Shown: piece by piece, positions 52,501 through 60,190 of the stretch | How the letters are laid out: the number at the start of each line of letters is the position of its first letter | Numbering within the stretch: position 1 is the stretch's first letter | Assembly (NCBI RefSeq): GCF_008327685.1 | Contig: NZ_BDDE01000012.1 | Coordinates: 434,001-498,000, forward strand | Direction: 5' to 3' | Length of the DNA: 64,000 nt | Origin: Actinomadura sp. K4S16 | GTDB taxonomy: Bacteria > Actinomycetota > Actinomycetes > Streptosporangiales > Streptosporangiaceae | Notes under the pieces: generated by a model | Databases searched by the model: none | What the model saw: only the letters and a program-made list of their open reading frames with translations | Told to the model about the DNA's origin: nothing | Translations under genes and position numbers: made by a program

Positions 52501-54052
52501 CGGCCGCCCGGTCGTCGCCGCCGGATCCACGCTGTCCGACCACCCCGCCGACCAGCCCCGGTCGGCCTTCGACGGCGACCCGCAGACGTCCTGGATCGCC
52601 GGGGAGAAGGACGAGGCGCCCACGTACACCGTCCGGTGGAAGGGGCGCAAGCAGCTGTCCGCCGTCACGGTCACCCGCCCGCCCACCGCGTCGGGGCCGC
52701 TGCGCATCCGGGTCGAGGGCGAGAACGGCCAGGTCCGCGAAGGGCTGTCGGACGCCCAGGGGAGGCTGACGTTCGCCCCGATGGCGACCGACCGCCTGAC
52801 GTTCACCTTCTTCAGGGAGACGCAGGCCCAGCCCATCCAGGTGGTCGACCTCGCCATCCCCGGAGTCAGGCCGCTCCCGGACGTCCGCGCCTTCCCGCTG
52901 CGGCTGCCGTGCGGGTACGGCCCGAAGGTGCGGATCGCCGGCGGCGCCGTCCAGACCGTCCAGACCGTCCAGACCAAGGCGACCGGTACGCTCGGCGACC
53001 TGCTCGCGGGCCGGCCGCTGCGGTTCAGCGCGTGCACCCCGGCCGCACTGCGGGCGGGCCAGAACCGGCTGGCCTCCGCGCCGTTCGACCCCTACCGCCT
53101 CGACACGGTGACGGTCGGTGCGAAGCCGGGCGGGGCGGCGGCCCGGGCGCCGCAGGAGGTCAAGATCCTCGACTGGGGGCCCAGCGCGCGCAGGCTGGAG
53201 GTCGACGCCGCCGCCTCCTCGTTCCTCACCGTCAACGAGAACTTCAACGCAGGGTGGCGCGCGACCGTCAACGGCACCGAGCTGCGCGCCGTCCGCCTCG
53301 ACGGATGGAAGCAGGGCTGGATCGTCCCGCAGGGCACCAGGGGCGTCGTCGAGCTCGCCTACACGCCCGACCGGGCGCAGCGCATCGCCGTCGTATCCGG
53401 CCTCGCCCTGCTCCTCGTCCTGCTGGTCGCCGCCTTCTGGCCGGGCGGGCGCGGCCGCCGGCGACGCCCGTCCCCCCGCGCCCTCGTCGCCGGGACGGGC
53501 TGGCCCGCCTGGGCGGCTCTCGCTCTGGCCGCCGCGCTCGGCGGCTGGATCGCGGGGGTTCCCGGCCTCGCCGTCACGGCCGCCGTCGCGGCCGTCTGCG
53601 GCTGGGCCCGCACCCGCCGCTCCGCCGTGCCGCGCGCCCTCGCCTCGCCGTGGCCGGTCGCGCTCGCCATGCTCGCCGGGGCGGGCTGCCTCGCCGCGGC
53701 CGTCCGGCTCGACCTGCTTGACAACCCGGCGTCCCCGTCCGGACCGGTCGGCGACATCGCGCCCCAGCTCCTCGGGCTCGTGATCGTGGGCAGGCTCGCG
53801 ATCGAGCTGTGGCGGCCCAAGCCGCCCGGCGGCGGTGAGTCCGGCGGCCGGATCTCGCTCAGCTGGACGGCGCCCGGGCAGGGTCCGCCGGACGGGCCGG
53901 GGCCCGGCGGCGGGTCAGCCGCTGGACCGGCCACTCCACCAGGTAGTAGCTCAGTGCCCCCGCTGCGATGGTCGCCGCGGCCAGGAGCGGCAGATCCGTC
54001 AGAACGCTCCCCCGGAATCCCCGGCCGGTCGCGTCGTACCAACCGACGATGA
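49592..54052 (+). CDS. aftD: AftD-like alpha-(1->3)-arabinofuranosyltransferase (GT-C, DUF3367)
   Basis: The 1486-residue protein starts at ATG after GAGAGGGGCAGAGGGCGAG. The N-terminal GT-C membrane bundle opens with ADTKIDMAVNPLGFLGRALH and WDPEQFGQLQNQ, the signature of mycobacterial AftD with its acidic catalytic residues (D56, D60). A long extracytoplasmic part follows, with at least one discoidin/CBM-like module (about 760-890) and another around 1000-1090. Four C-terminal TM helices close the fold. AftD adds arabinofuranose branches to arabinogalactan and lipoarabinomannan from decaprenyl-phosphoarabinose. The last 65 residues are Pro/Gly/Ser-rich and overlap the convergent acyltransferase gene by 194 nt. 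Confidence 0.88.
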   Translation: MAVGEANPPRAGASRRPAPDGPDIAGRVRERLRVLACCLALTALAFGTRPGAILADTKIDMAVNPLGFLGRALHLWDPEQFGQLQNQAVGYLFPMGPFFALGDVAGMPAWITQRFWLALLMCLAFLGTWRLAGRFGIGGAGGVGGPSTAGGPGQGARLFAAMAYALAPNGLATLGQISSEYLPVAMLPWIVLPLIGAATGETGRLRAAAASGLAIACCGGINATATVAVLVVPVVYVVTRPRGSFRARMLAWWSLGAGAATAWWLVPLLLTGTYGFSWLTYTEKAETTAGPTGLVNVLRGAERWVNYLVVDGQVWAPVGHGLSLGPVAIVCTGLAAALGLAGLLSRLLPERTFLLLTLLAGLAILSTGHISDVPSPFAGQLRDLLDGPLAPMRNLHKFDAVVRLPLALGLAHLIVAAARRAHPADGARSPGPGAGPAAGPASGLRPASLLSLPVAAAVALGGIGLTAASNGLTGSGEFNEVPRYWRDAATWINARAGRQGVLAVPGAPFGEYLWGRPMDDIVQPLLSARWGVRQLVPAGSPGYTRALDAIDQQVRSGQGSPGLSAFLGRMGVRYVLVRNDLRRETLRGAWPARLHQALADSPGMRRVAAFGAPVGGAADDAVSAVDQKYPALEVYEVGGAAGVANLADAVSPVRVYGGPESLLAMADGGALPDGPVLLDDDAADLGGAPVVTDSPRLLRRNFGELHQTSPTLPAARKGEAADVLDEGWKRYTTHATYGGGVRDVTASTSAAGDDAVPQARKPEATPFAALDGDQFTAWRTGGWNGPVGQWLRVDFDKPREVQSLTATFLQDASLGPAVARVAVETENGSVRQDVQKIATGQPLRAPAGPTRWLRLRILALASEPAVPGFAHAAVTELSIGGVRPARTYTMPAPAGSRGPATYVMSRAPGAAGECVKGNRRWVCSPSLGSGDEEGDGFDRTFTAAVAGRAAVTGTAVLTDRRLIERYTAARGRPVVAAGSTLSDHPADQPRSAFDGDPQTSWIAGEKDEAPTYTVRWKGRKQLSAVTVTRPPTASGPLRIRVEGENGQVREGLSDAQGRLTFAPMATDRLTFTFFRETQAQPIQVVDLAIPGVRPLPDVRAFPLRLPCGYGPKVRIAGGAVQTVQTVQTKATGTLGDLLAGRPLRFSACTPAALRAGQNRLASAPFDPYRLDTVTVGAKPGGAAARAPQEVKILDWGPSARRLEVDAAASSFLTVNENFNAGWRATVNGTELRAVRLDGWKQGWIVPQGTRGVVELAYTPDRAQRIAVVSGLALLLVLLVAAFWPGGRGRRRRPSPRALVAGTGWPAWAALALAAALGGWIAGVPGLAVTAAVAAVCGWARTRRSAVPRALASPWPVALAMLAGAGCLAAAVRLDLLDNPASPSGPVGDIAPQLLGLVIVGRLAIELWRPKPPGGGESGGRISLSWTAPGQGPPDGPGPGGGSAAGPATPPGSSSVPPLRWSPRPGAADPSERSPGIPGRSRRTNRR

Positions 54053-55118
54053 TCGGAAGCTGCCACAGGAACACGCCGTAGGAGATCCGCCCGAGGAACC
54101 GCATCACCGGGTTCCCGAGCATCGGGCCGAGCGCCGGGTGCCCCGGCGGGGCGAGCACCACCGGCGCCGCGAACGCCGCCGCGCACAGCCCGAACACGAT
54201 CAGGTGCAGCAGGGACGTCCAGAAGACGTCCGGCTTGAGGCCGATCGGCCCGGCGGCGGGCGTCGCCGCGACCACGTACAGCATCACCGCCGCGGCCCAG
54301 CACGCCGCCCACGAGTCCGACACGGCGCGGCACACCGCGGCCACGGGACGGCGCTCGTCCAGCCGCGCCCACACCGTCACCACCGCGAGCGCCATCCCGA
54401 TCGCGAACCAGACGAAGTACCGCGGAAGCCAGACCCCCATCTTGGAGTGCCATTCCGGGACGAACATGGAGACGGTCCAGGGCAGCGACAGCGCCGCGTA
54501 GACGCCGATGCCGACGAGGAGTCGCCGGGCGCGGACGCCGACGTCCTGGGCGCGCGTCCGCCGCGCGTACCAGGAGAGGACCGCCGCGGTGGCCGGGAGC
54601 GTGACGTACCAGCCGACCTCGACGACGAGGCTCCACATCTGGCCGAGATGCGCGGGGCCGAGGTCGCCGGGCCACCACGGGTCGGGCAGGTAGGTCTGGG
54701 TCAGCGTGAGCAGCGAGATCCAGGTCACCGGGTCGGCGGCATGGTCCCGTCCGGCCGTGGCCATGAAGACCGCGACCACGGCCCAGTACGCGGGCATGAT
54801 GCGGAACACGCGCCGGCGGAGGTACTCGGCCGTCCGCGGGACGGGCCGCCCGTCCAGCACGGCTGCCGCCCACGGGCGGTAGAGCAGCAGCCCCGAGAGC
54901 GTGAAGAAGATCGGCACGCCGACCTGACCGCCGTTGAACAGCCACCCCATGCCGTTCGGGTCGGTCACGGACCCGGCCGCGCTCGCGACATGGAAGACGA
55001 GAACGGCGAGCGCCGCCACGGCCCGGACCCCGTCCAGGGTGTCCTGATGCCCCGAGATGGGCGGCGCCACAGCCCCCCCGTCCCGGCGCTCACCCCGCCT
55101 GGAGGGCGCCGCCGCCAT
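53859..55118 (-). CDS. Acyltransferase 3 (OafA/YrhL-type) membrane O-acyltransferase
   Basis: The 419-residue protein has ten or so TM segments and the family motifs: LDGVRAVAALAVLVFH with the catalytic His, NGGQVGVPIFFTLSGLLLYRPW, RRVFRIMPAYW and SLVVEVGWYVTLP. It should transfer acyl groups to envelope glycans. The start ATG at 55118 is preceded by GGAGGG; the frame remains open far upstream but without coding character. It converges with aftD and overlaps its last 194 nt. Its position suggests acylation of the same glycan. Confidence 0.88.
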   Translation of the reverse strand: MAAAPSRRGERRDGGAVAPPISGHQDTLDGVRAVAALAVLVFHVASAAGSVTDPNGMGWLFNGGQVGVPIFFTLSGLLLYRPWAAAVLDGRPVPRTAEYLRRRVFRIMPAYWAVVAVFMATAGRDHAADPVTWISLLTLTQTYLPDPWWPGDLGPAHLGQMWSLVVEVGWYVTLPATAAVLSWYARRTRAQDVGVRARRLLVGIGVYAALSLPWTVSMFVPEWHSKMGVWLPRYFVWFAIGMALAVVTVWARLDERRPVAAVCRAVSDSWAACWAAAVMLYVVAATPAAGPIGLKPDVFWTSLLHLIVFGLCAAAFAAPVVLAPPGHPALGPMLGNPVMRFLGRISYGVFLWQLPIIVGWYDATGRGFRGSVLTDLPLLAAATIAAGALSYYLVEWPVQRLTRRRAPARPADPARAPSS

Positions 55119-55153
55119 CCCAACCCCACCCTCCGTGCCGTGTCGTTCTTGCG

Positions 55154-55227
55154 GTGCCGTGTCACCCGAGCAGTGCCGAGCCGTTGTGTCGTACCGTGCC
55201 GTGTCACCCGAGCCGTGCCGAGCCGTT
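55154..55227. repeat. Two 32-nt direct repeats between the acyltransferase and DUF3068 genes
   Basis: Positions 55154-55185 and 55196-55227 are identical except one base, period 42 nt. Shorter copies of the same GTGCCGAGCC/GTTCTTGC words flank them up to about 55280. The 333-nt divergent gap 55119-55451 otherwise contains only promoter-like sequence. Confidence 0.8.
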
Positions 55228-55451
55228 CGTCCCGTTCTTGCTATGCCGTCCGTGCCGAGCCGCGTCGCTCTTGCGGTGTGGTGCGATGCCGTGCGGGACC
55301 GGGGGCCCTCGATAGGCCGCCAAGGTAACGGGGAGCTTACCGACCAGTACACACGTCCGGTAGGGTGACCCGGACATGCTGGAGGTGCGGGGCCCGCGGC
55401 ACGGCGAGGCCCCCGCCCGCCGTGAGAACGACGGCAGCCCCGGAGGTGTTC

Positions 55452-56576
55452 ATGCGGCGACCGGTCGGCCTGGTCCTGATCGGCCTTGGCGCGTTCTTCC
55501 TCACGCTCGCGCCGCTCGTCCGTTTCTATGTGGCCGACCAGGTGGTCGTCGCACCGCTGAACCGCTACCAGGTGACGAGCCTGGAGTCGAAGGACTCCAC
55601 GTACTTCGACGAGGCCGAGCGGAAGTTCAAGTCCGGGGTGACCCTGCTGGCCAGGAACACCGTGCGCGGCGACGTCCGGGCCAACGAGGGCAACGACAAG
55701 ATCGCCGTCTGGGACTCCACGACCAACATCTACAACCAGGACAAGCCTGACAAGCCCGTCCAGATGCAGGGCTTCCGGATCGCCTTCGACCGCCGGACGG
55801 GCGCGCTGACCAACTGCTGCGGCACCAACGTCGACGGCGACAACGGCGTGAGGATGTCGGGGTACGGGCTGCTGTTCCCGGTCGCGAACGTGCACAAGCG
55901 GGACTACCCCTTCTTCGACATGACGACCAAGCAGACGGCGCCGATGCAGTTCAACGCCGTCGAGAAGGTCCACGGCCTGACGACGTACCGGTTCACCCAG
56001 ACGATCCCGCTGACCAAGACGGCCGCGCTGGACGCCAAGCTGCCGCCGAAGATGCTGGGCCTGCCCGACGACGCGGGCGACCAGAAGGTCGACCGGTACG
56101 CCGAGGCCTACAACACCGTCTGGGTCGACCCGCGCACGGGCATCCCGGTCAAGCACCGCCAGAACATCCGCAGCAGCGTCCGCACGGCGGACGGCAAGGG
56201 CTCCATGATCGTCGCCCAGGCCGACCTCATCACCGTCGACAAGGACCAGAAGGCCCTGGTCGACATGGCGAACGGCGAGGCCCTGAAGATCGACATGGTG
56301 CGCAGCTATATCCCGGCCGCCGGCGTCCTCCTCGGCCTGGTCCTGCTGTTCGTCGGCGGCTACCTCGGCATGGCCCGCCGCGAGCCCCCGCCCCTGGCGG
56401 CCCCGCGCCGCCCCGACGGCAAGTTCGGCGACATGACCCCGCCCGGCCCGCCCAAGCCCCCGGCCCCACCCGCCGCCCCCGCGGCCCAGGCCGACCCCAC
56501 CCCCCAGCCCCGCCGCACACCCCCCACCAGCCAACGCCGGCAACGCAAGGCCGCCGGCCCCGCCAAACGCCGCTGA
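55452..56576 (+). CDS. DUF3068 (PorA-like) membrane-anchored protein
   Basis: The 374-residue protein has an N-terminal TM helix (LVLIGLGAFFLTLAPLVRFYV) and a large extracytoplasmic beta-rich domain with a Cys pair in LTNCCGTNVDG. A second TM helix (about 285-305; SYIPAAGVLLGLVLLFVGGYL) and a Pro/Ala/basic cytoplasmic tail follow. This matches DUF3068, a family of actinobacterial envelope proteins annotated PorA in some databases. GGAGG lies 5 nt before the ATG. Next to aftD and the acyltransferase it fits the envelope theme. Function unknown. Confidence 0.85.
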   Translation: MRRPVGLVLIGLGAFFLTLAPLVRFYVADQVVVAPLNRYQVTSLESKDSTYFDEAERKFKSGVTLLARNTVRGDVRANEGNDKIAVWDSTTNIYNQDKPDKPVQMQGFRIAFDRRTGALTNCCGTNVDGDNGVRMSGYGLLFPVANVHKRDYPFFDMTTKQTAPMQFNAVEKVHGLTTYRFTQTIPLTKTAALDAKLPPKMLGLPDDAGDQKVDRYAEAYNTVWVDPRTGIPVKHRQNIRSSVRTADGKGSMIVAQADLITVDKDQKALVDMANGEALKIDMVRSYIPAAGVLLGLVLLFVGGYLGMARREPPPLAAPRRPDGKFGDMTPPGPPKPPAPPAAPAAQADPTPQPRRTPPTSQRRQRKAAGPAKRR

Positions 56577-56752
56577 GCCGCCACGACGACCCCTCCCGCG
56601 CTGCCCTCCCATCCGCTCGCCGCCCGGGCCCCGACCGAGCCCACACCCCCGGCTCCGCCGCAGGGTCCCTGGCGGCCAGCGCCGGCAACGGAAGGCCGCC
56701 GGCCCCGCCAACGCCGCTGAGCCGCGCGACGACCCCTCCCGCGCGCATCGCC
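56533..56752 (+). repeat. Diverged duplication of the DUF3068 gene's 3' end
   Basis: About 70 nt spanning the last codons and stop of the DUF3068 gene (56533-56603) recur at 56682-56752 with a few substitutions and a 1-nt deletion. The flanking sequence is weakly similar too. The second copy has no start and looks like a decayed tail duplicate. The rest of 56577-57271 is about 700 nt with no supportable gene; open frames there have no ribosome binding site or family match. Confidence 0.75.
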
Positions 56753-57271
56753 CCACACGGCCCGCCCACCGCCCTGAGATGCCGCGCTCCACCCTGCGCT
56801 GCCGTCCGCCGCCCGTTTGCCTGGCACCGGCGGGTGCTCCAGGTCGTCCCCCGACGTTCTCCCTCCGCCCTCCGCGTGTCCGCCGCGTGCTCCTGGCCGC
56901 CGCCCTGCACAGCCTGTATCGCCCTCCGCAGTCCTTTCGCCGTCCGCGTGTCGTCTGGTTGGCCCGCGCTGCATTCAGCGGCCTGCGCCGCCGGTCCGCC
57001 CGCGCTCAGGGCCGCGCCCGACGTGGCGGCCAGCGCCCCATCGCCTCGCGTTGACCTGCCGCGGGTTGGCCGGCTGCTGCCCCGTGCGCCCTGCCGACTG
57101 GCGCTGTCGGGCGGGTCGGGCGTCGGCCCGCGTGGCGACAGTCTTGCGGTCCCGCGCACCGACTCGTGTATCGCCCTTGTGTGCAGGCTTCCGTGCCGCG
57201 TGCTGGGGCCCGTGCCGGTGGGGGTGGGGCGTGGTGGGAACCGGGAGCGGTCCGTTGCTCGGGATACGGGC

Positions 57272-57338
57272 TGATACGTGTTCTAGAAGCGGGGCTCGTG
57301 AGCGTCCGGGATGAGATTCCTAACTAGAACCTGTTGCA
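57272..57338 (+). promoter_or_regulatory. Two KstR-like operators upstream of the nitronate-monooxygenase-like gene
   Basis: TAGAACCTGTTGCA (57325-57338) matches tnnAACnnGTTnnA at all fixed positions and lies 31 nt before the GTG start. A second, one-mismatch site TGATACGTGTTCTA lies at 57272-57285. Confidence 0.55.
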
Positions 57339-57369
57339 GTTTCGCGGGTGCGCGCCTAGGGTCGAGGCT

Positions 57370-58479
57370 GTGCGGACACGAGTCACCGAACTATTCGGCA
57401 TCGAGTACCCGATCTTCGCGTTCAGTCATTGCCGCGACGTGGTCGCGGCGGTGAGCCGCGCCGGCGGCATGGGCGTCCTCGGCGCCCTGCATTTCACCCC
57501 CGAGGAGCTCGAACTTGAGCTGAAGTGGATCGACGAGCACGTCGGCGGCAAGCCGTACGGTGTGGACGTCGTGATGCCCGCCAAGTACGAGGGCGCCGAC
57601 GTGGGCGACGCCGAGGAGCTGCTCGGCAAGCTCCAGGGCATGATCCCGGCGCAGCACAAGGACTTCCTGGAGAACCTGCTGGCCGAGCACGGCGTCGACC
57701 CGCCCAGCGAGCAGGCCGGCAAGGCGCTGCTCGGTTGGACGGACGTGACCGCGCGGCCGCAGGTCGAGGTGGCGCTCAAGCACCCGATCGCGCTGCTGGC
57801 CAACGCGCTCGGCCCGCCCCCGGCGGACGTCGTCGAGCAGGCGCACGAGCACGGGGTGAAGGTCGCCGGCCTGGCCTCCAACGCCCGGCACGCCCGCAAG
57901 CAGGTCGACGTCGGCGTGGACATCATCGTCGCGCAGGGCACCGAGGCGGGCGGGCACACCGGCGACGTCGCCACGATGGTCCTCATCCCCGAGGTCGTGG
58001 ACGCCGTCGGCGAGGACACGATCGTGCTCGCGGCGGGCGGCATCGGCCGGGGCCGGCAGATGGCCGCCGGCATGGCGCTCGGCGCGGACGGCGTCTGGAC
58101 GGGCTCGATCTGGCTGACGGTGGACGAGGCCGACACCCCCGAACGCGCCCTGCCGAAGCTGCTGAACGCCACGTCCCGCGACACCGTCCGCTCCCGGGCC
58201 TGGACGGGCAAGCCCGCGCGCTTCCTCAAGACCGCGTGGACCGAGGCGTGGGAGAGCGAGAACTCGCCGGGCTACCTGCCGATGCCCATGCAGTTCATGC
58301 TGATCGCGGACGCCCTGCCCCGCATCCAGCGGTCCGGCGACGGCGAACTGGTCACCTTCCCGGTCGGCCAGATCGTCGGCTCGATGAACCAGGTGAAGCC
58401 GGCCGCCCAGGTCGTCTACGACCTGATCGAGGAGTACGTGGAGGCGATCGAGCGCCTCAACACCATCACCGAGGGCTGA
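57370..58479 (+). CDS. Nitronate-monooxygenase/2-nitropropane-dioxygenase-like FMN protein
   Basis: The 369-residue TIM-barrel flavoprotein starts at GTG (VRTRVTELFGIEYPIF). It shows the FMN motifs AGGMGVLGALHFTPEEL, DIIVAQGTEAGGHTG and AAGGIGRGRQMAAGMALGADGVW. The mycobacterial relative Rv3553 sits among cholesterol-ring catabolic genes under KstR. Two KstR-like sites upstream support the same assignment here. The true substrate of this subgroup is uncertain, and the name should not be read as proof of nitroalkane oxidation. Confidence 0.87.
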   Translation: MRTRVTELFGIEYPIFAFSHCRDVVAAVSRAGGMGVLGALHFTPEELELELKWIDEHVGGKPYGVDVVMPAKYEGADVGDAEELLGKLQGMIPAQHKDFLENLLAEHGVDPPSEQAGKALLGWTDVTARPQVEVALKHPIALLANALGPPPADVVEQAHEHGVKVAGLASNARHARKQVDVGVDIIVAQGTEAGGHTGDVATMVLIPEVVDAVGEDTIVLAAGGIGRGRQMAAGMALGADGVWTGSIWLTVDEADTPERALPKLLNATSRDTVRSRAWTGKPARFLKTAWTEAWESENSPGYLPMPMQFMLIADALPRIQRSGDGELVTFPVGQIVGSMNQVKPAAQVVYDLIEEYVEAIERLNTITEG

Positions 58480-58488
58480 CCGCCCGCG

Positions 58489-58529
58489 GGCCCCGGTCGG
58501 CGTCGTTCCTCCCGACGCCGGCCGGGGCC
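58489..58529. terminator. Bidirectional terminator
   Basis: A 17-bp stem with one G-T wobble (58489-58505 with 58513-58529) and a 7-nt loop lies between the convergent nitronate-monooxygenase-like gene and the small membrane-protein gene. Confidence 0.75.
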
Positions 58530-58550
58530 GCGCGCTTTCTCAGCTGCGGA

Positions 58551-58952
58551 TCAGAAGCGGGTCATCCAGGACAGGGCGCGCGCCAGGACGTAGTAGACGG
58601 CGCCTGCGAGGGCCCAGTTGATGTAGAGCTGCTCGTCGGGGTCGGGCCGCGTGAACACGTCGTGGAACGGCGTGGCGAGCCAGCGTCCCGCGTCGAGGGT
58701 CGCGTCCACCAGGGTGTTCCCCGGATTCGCGTCGCCCCAGGTCAGCAGCATGCCGAGGGCGAGGATCGCGACCGCCGCCCAGCCCGCCGCCATGATCATC
58801 GCGCTGACCGGGTTCGGCCTGCTGCGCCGCCACCGCGGCGGCTTGCGCTCGACGGCCGTGCCGTCCGTCCGCCGCCAGAGCGCCCGCCGGGGCGGCCGCT
58901 CGGCCGTCTGCTCCGGGGTCTCGTGCTGCTTGCGTCCTAGATGCAAGGCCAT
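58551..58952 (-). CDS. Small membrane protein, function unknown
   Basis: The 133-residue protein has a basic Arg-rich N-terminus (about 1-45) and two hydrophobic helices, AMIMAAGWAAVAILALGMLL and INWALAGAVYYVLARAL. A short outer loop between them contains an ANPGNTLVDATLDAGRWLATP stretch. The layout is conserved in actinobacterial hypothetical proteins. It stands alone. Confidence 0.7.
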   Translation of the reverse strand: MALHLGRKQHETPEQTAERPPRRALWRRTDGTAVERKPPRWRRSRPNPVSAMIMAAGWAAVAILALGMLLTWGDANPGNTLVDATLDAGRWLATPFHDVFTRPDPDEQLYINWALAGAVYYVLARALSWMTRF

Positions 58953-59187
58953 GGCCTCGTCCTTCCGTGCTCGCCTTCGCCCCAGGCGGTGCCACGCAAG
59001 GAATCTCGCAAACCCGACCCCCGTTTACGGACAGCCCGTTATCCGCTCTCCGGTTCCGGGGGCCGGGCTCCCCGGCCGCGTGCGGGCTGCCCGGTCACGC
59101 GCCGGGTTCGCCGGTCGCGTGCCGGGGCCCGGTTACGGGTCGCGTTCGCCGGTCGGGTGCCGGGCCGGCGGTGCGTGCCGGGGGCGG
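58953..59187. other. Low-complexity intergenic stretch
   Basis: There is no gene. The sequence is built from imperfect repeats of words such as CCGGTCGCGTGCCGGG and CGGGTTCGCCGGTCG between about 59060 and 59170, probably slippage-prone. Confidence 0.5.
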
Positions 59188-60000
59188 TCACTTGCCGTGG
59201 TAGACGGGCGGGCGCTTCTCCTTGAAGGCGCGGGAGCCCTCCTTGGCATCCTCGGAGCCGATGACCGGCCAGCCGATCTCGTCGGAGATCTTGAGCGCGT
59301 CCTCCTCGGAGAGGTGCTGGGTCTCGCGGTAGGTGCGCAGGATGCCCTGGACGGCGAGGGGGCCGCACTCGGCGATCTGGTCGGCGAGCTCGCGGGCGGC
59401 GGCGAGCGCCTGCCCGTCCGGGACGATCTTGTTGATCAGGCCCATCGCGAGGGCCTCCTGCGGGGTGACCGAGCGGGCGGTCAGCAGGATGTCCATCGCG
59501 TTGGCGTAGCCGATCTGGCGGGGCAGGCGGATCGCGGAGCCGCCCATGGGGAACAGGCCGCGCTTCGCCTCGTAAAGGCCGAGGGTGGCGCCCTCGGCGA
59601 CCACGCGCAGGTCGGTGCCGACGAGCAGCTCGGTGCCGCCGGCGACGGCGTAGCCCTCGATGGCGCAGATCAACGGCTTGGTCGGCTGGCCCTCGCGCAG
59701 CAGCCCCTTCCAGTGGAAGTCGGGGATCTGCGCCATCCGCTCCTGGACGCGGGGATCGGACGGCTGCTGGCCCATCGCCTTCAGGTCGGCGCCGGCGCAG
59801 AACGTGCCCTCGGCCCCGGTGAGGATGCCGACGCGGACCTCGGGGGTGTCGGAGATGTAGGCCCAGGCGTCGGCGAGGCCGACCAGCATGGACGAGCTGA
59901 GCGCGTTGCGCGCCTCCGGGCGGTTCATCGTCACGATGACGACGTGGCCGTCCCGCTCGACGATGCAGTGCTCGGTGCTGATCGGCAGCCGTTCCGTCAT
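59188..60000 (-). CDS. Enoyl-CoA hydratase (EchA19-like)
   Basis: The 270-residue crotonase-fold protein has the oxyanion-hole segments ARNALSSSMLVGLADA and GTFCAGADLKAM. The two active-site glutamates are placed in AVAGGTELLVGTDLRV and YEAKRGLFPMGG. The EAKRGLFP form is typical of the EchA19 group, which hydrates steroid side-chain enoyl-CoAs in the mycobacterial cholesterol regulon. It is divergent from an acyl-CoA ligase gene across 190 nt that holds two KstR-like sites. Confidence 0.88.
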   Translation of the reverse strand: MTERLPISTEHCIVERDGHVVIVTMNRPEARNALSSSMLVGLADAWAYISDTPEVRVGILTGAEGTFCAGADLKAMGQQPSDPRVQERMAQIPDFHWKGLLREGQPTKPLICAIEGYAVAGGTELLVGTDLRVVAEGATLGLYEAKRGLFPMGGSAIRLPRQIGYANAMDILLTARSVTPQEALAMGLINKIVPDGQALAAARELADQIAECGPLAVQGILRTYRETQHLSEEDALKISDEIGWPVIGSEDAKEGSRAFKEKRPPVYHGK

Positions 60001-60025
60001 GGTTCCTCCAGCTCAGATATCAAAC

Positions 60026-60094
60026 GAGAACAGATTCTAGTTAAGCCGTTGCCCTACCGGTAGGGGTTGAACTGCAAAACGAGAACGTGATCTA
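60026..60094. promoter_or_regulatory. KstR-like sites in the hydratase/ligase divergent promoter
   Basis: GAGAACAGATTCTA (60026-60039) and GAGAACGTGATCTA (60081-60094) resemble tnnAACnnGTTnnA with two mismatches each. Their placement, one near each divergent start, fits control of both genes. Confidence 0.4.
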
Positions 60095-60190
60095 CTTTGG
60101 CTGCCGGACGCCCTCAGCGGGTGTCGGCGCGCTGTGGTTTCTGTGCTCTCTGTGGTTTCAGTGCTCCGTGTGCTCACGTAGGGAGATCCG

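Noticed and set aside
47915..52543. Very long minus-strand open frame opposite GT2, GT4 and aftD
   Set aside because: It is an antisense shadow in GC-rich DNA; composition is Arg/Gly/Pro-rich without domains, and the plus strand encodes clear enzymes.
55154..55227. CRISPR repeat pair
   Set aside because: Only two copies with a 10-nt interval, no cas genes nearby, and partial words around them.
56230..57159. Minus-strand open frame over the DUF3068 tail and following gap
   Set aside because: Low-complexity Gly/Arg/Ala content and no start signal; it overlaps the real gene and its decayed copy.
56834..57274. Plus-strand open frame in the 56.6-57.3 kb gap
   Set aside because: No ribosome binding site, no family match and an odd Cys/Arg/Pro composition.
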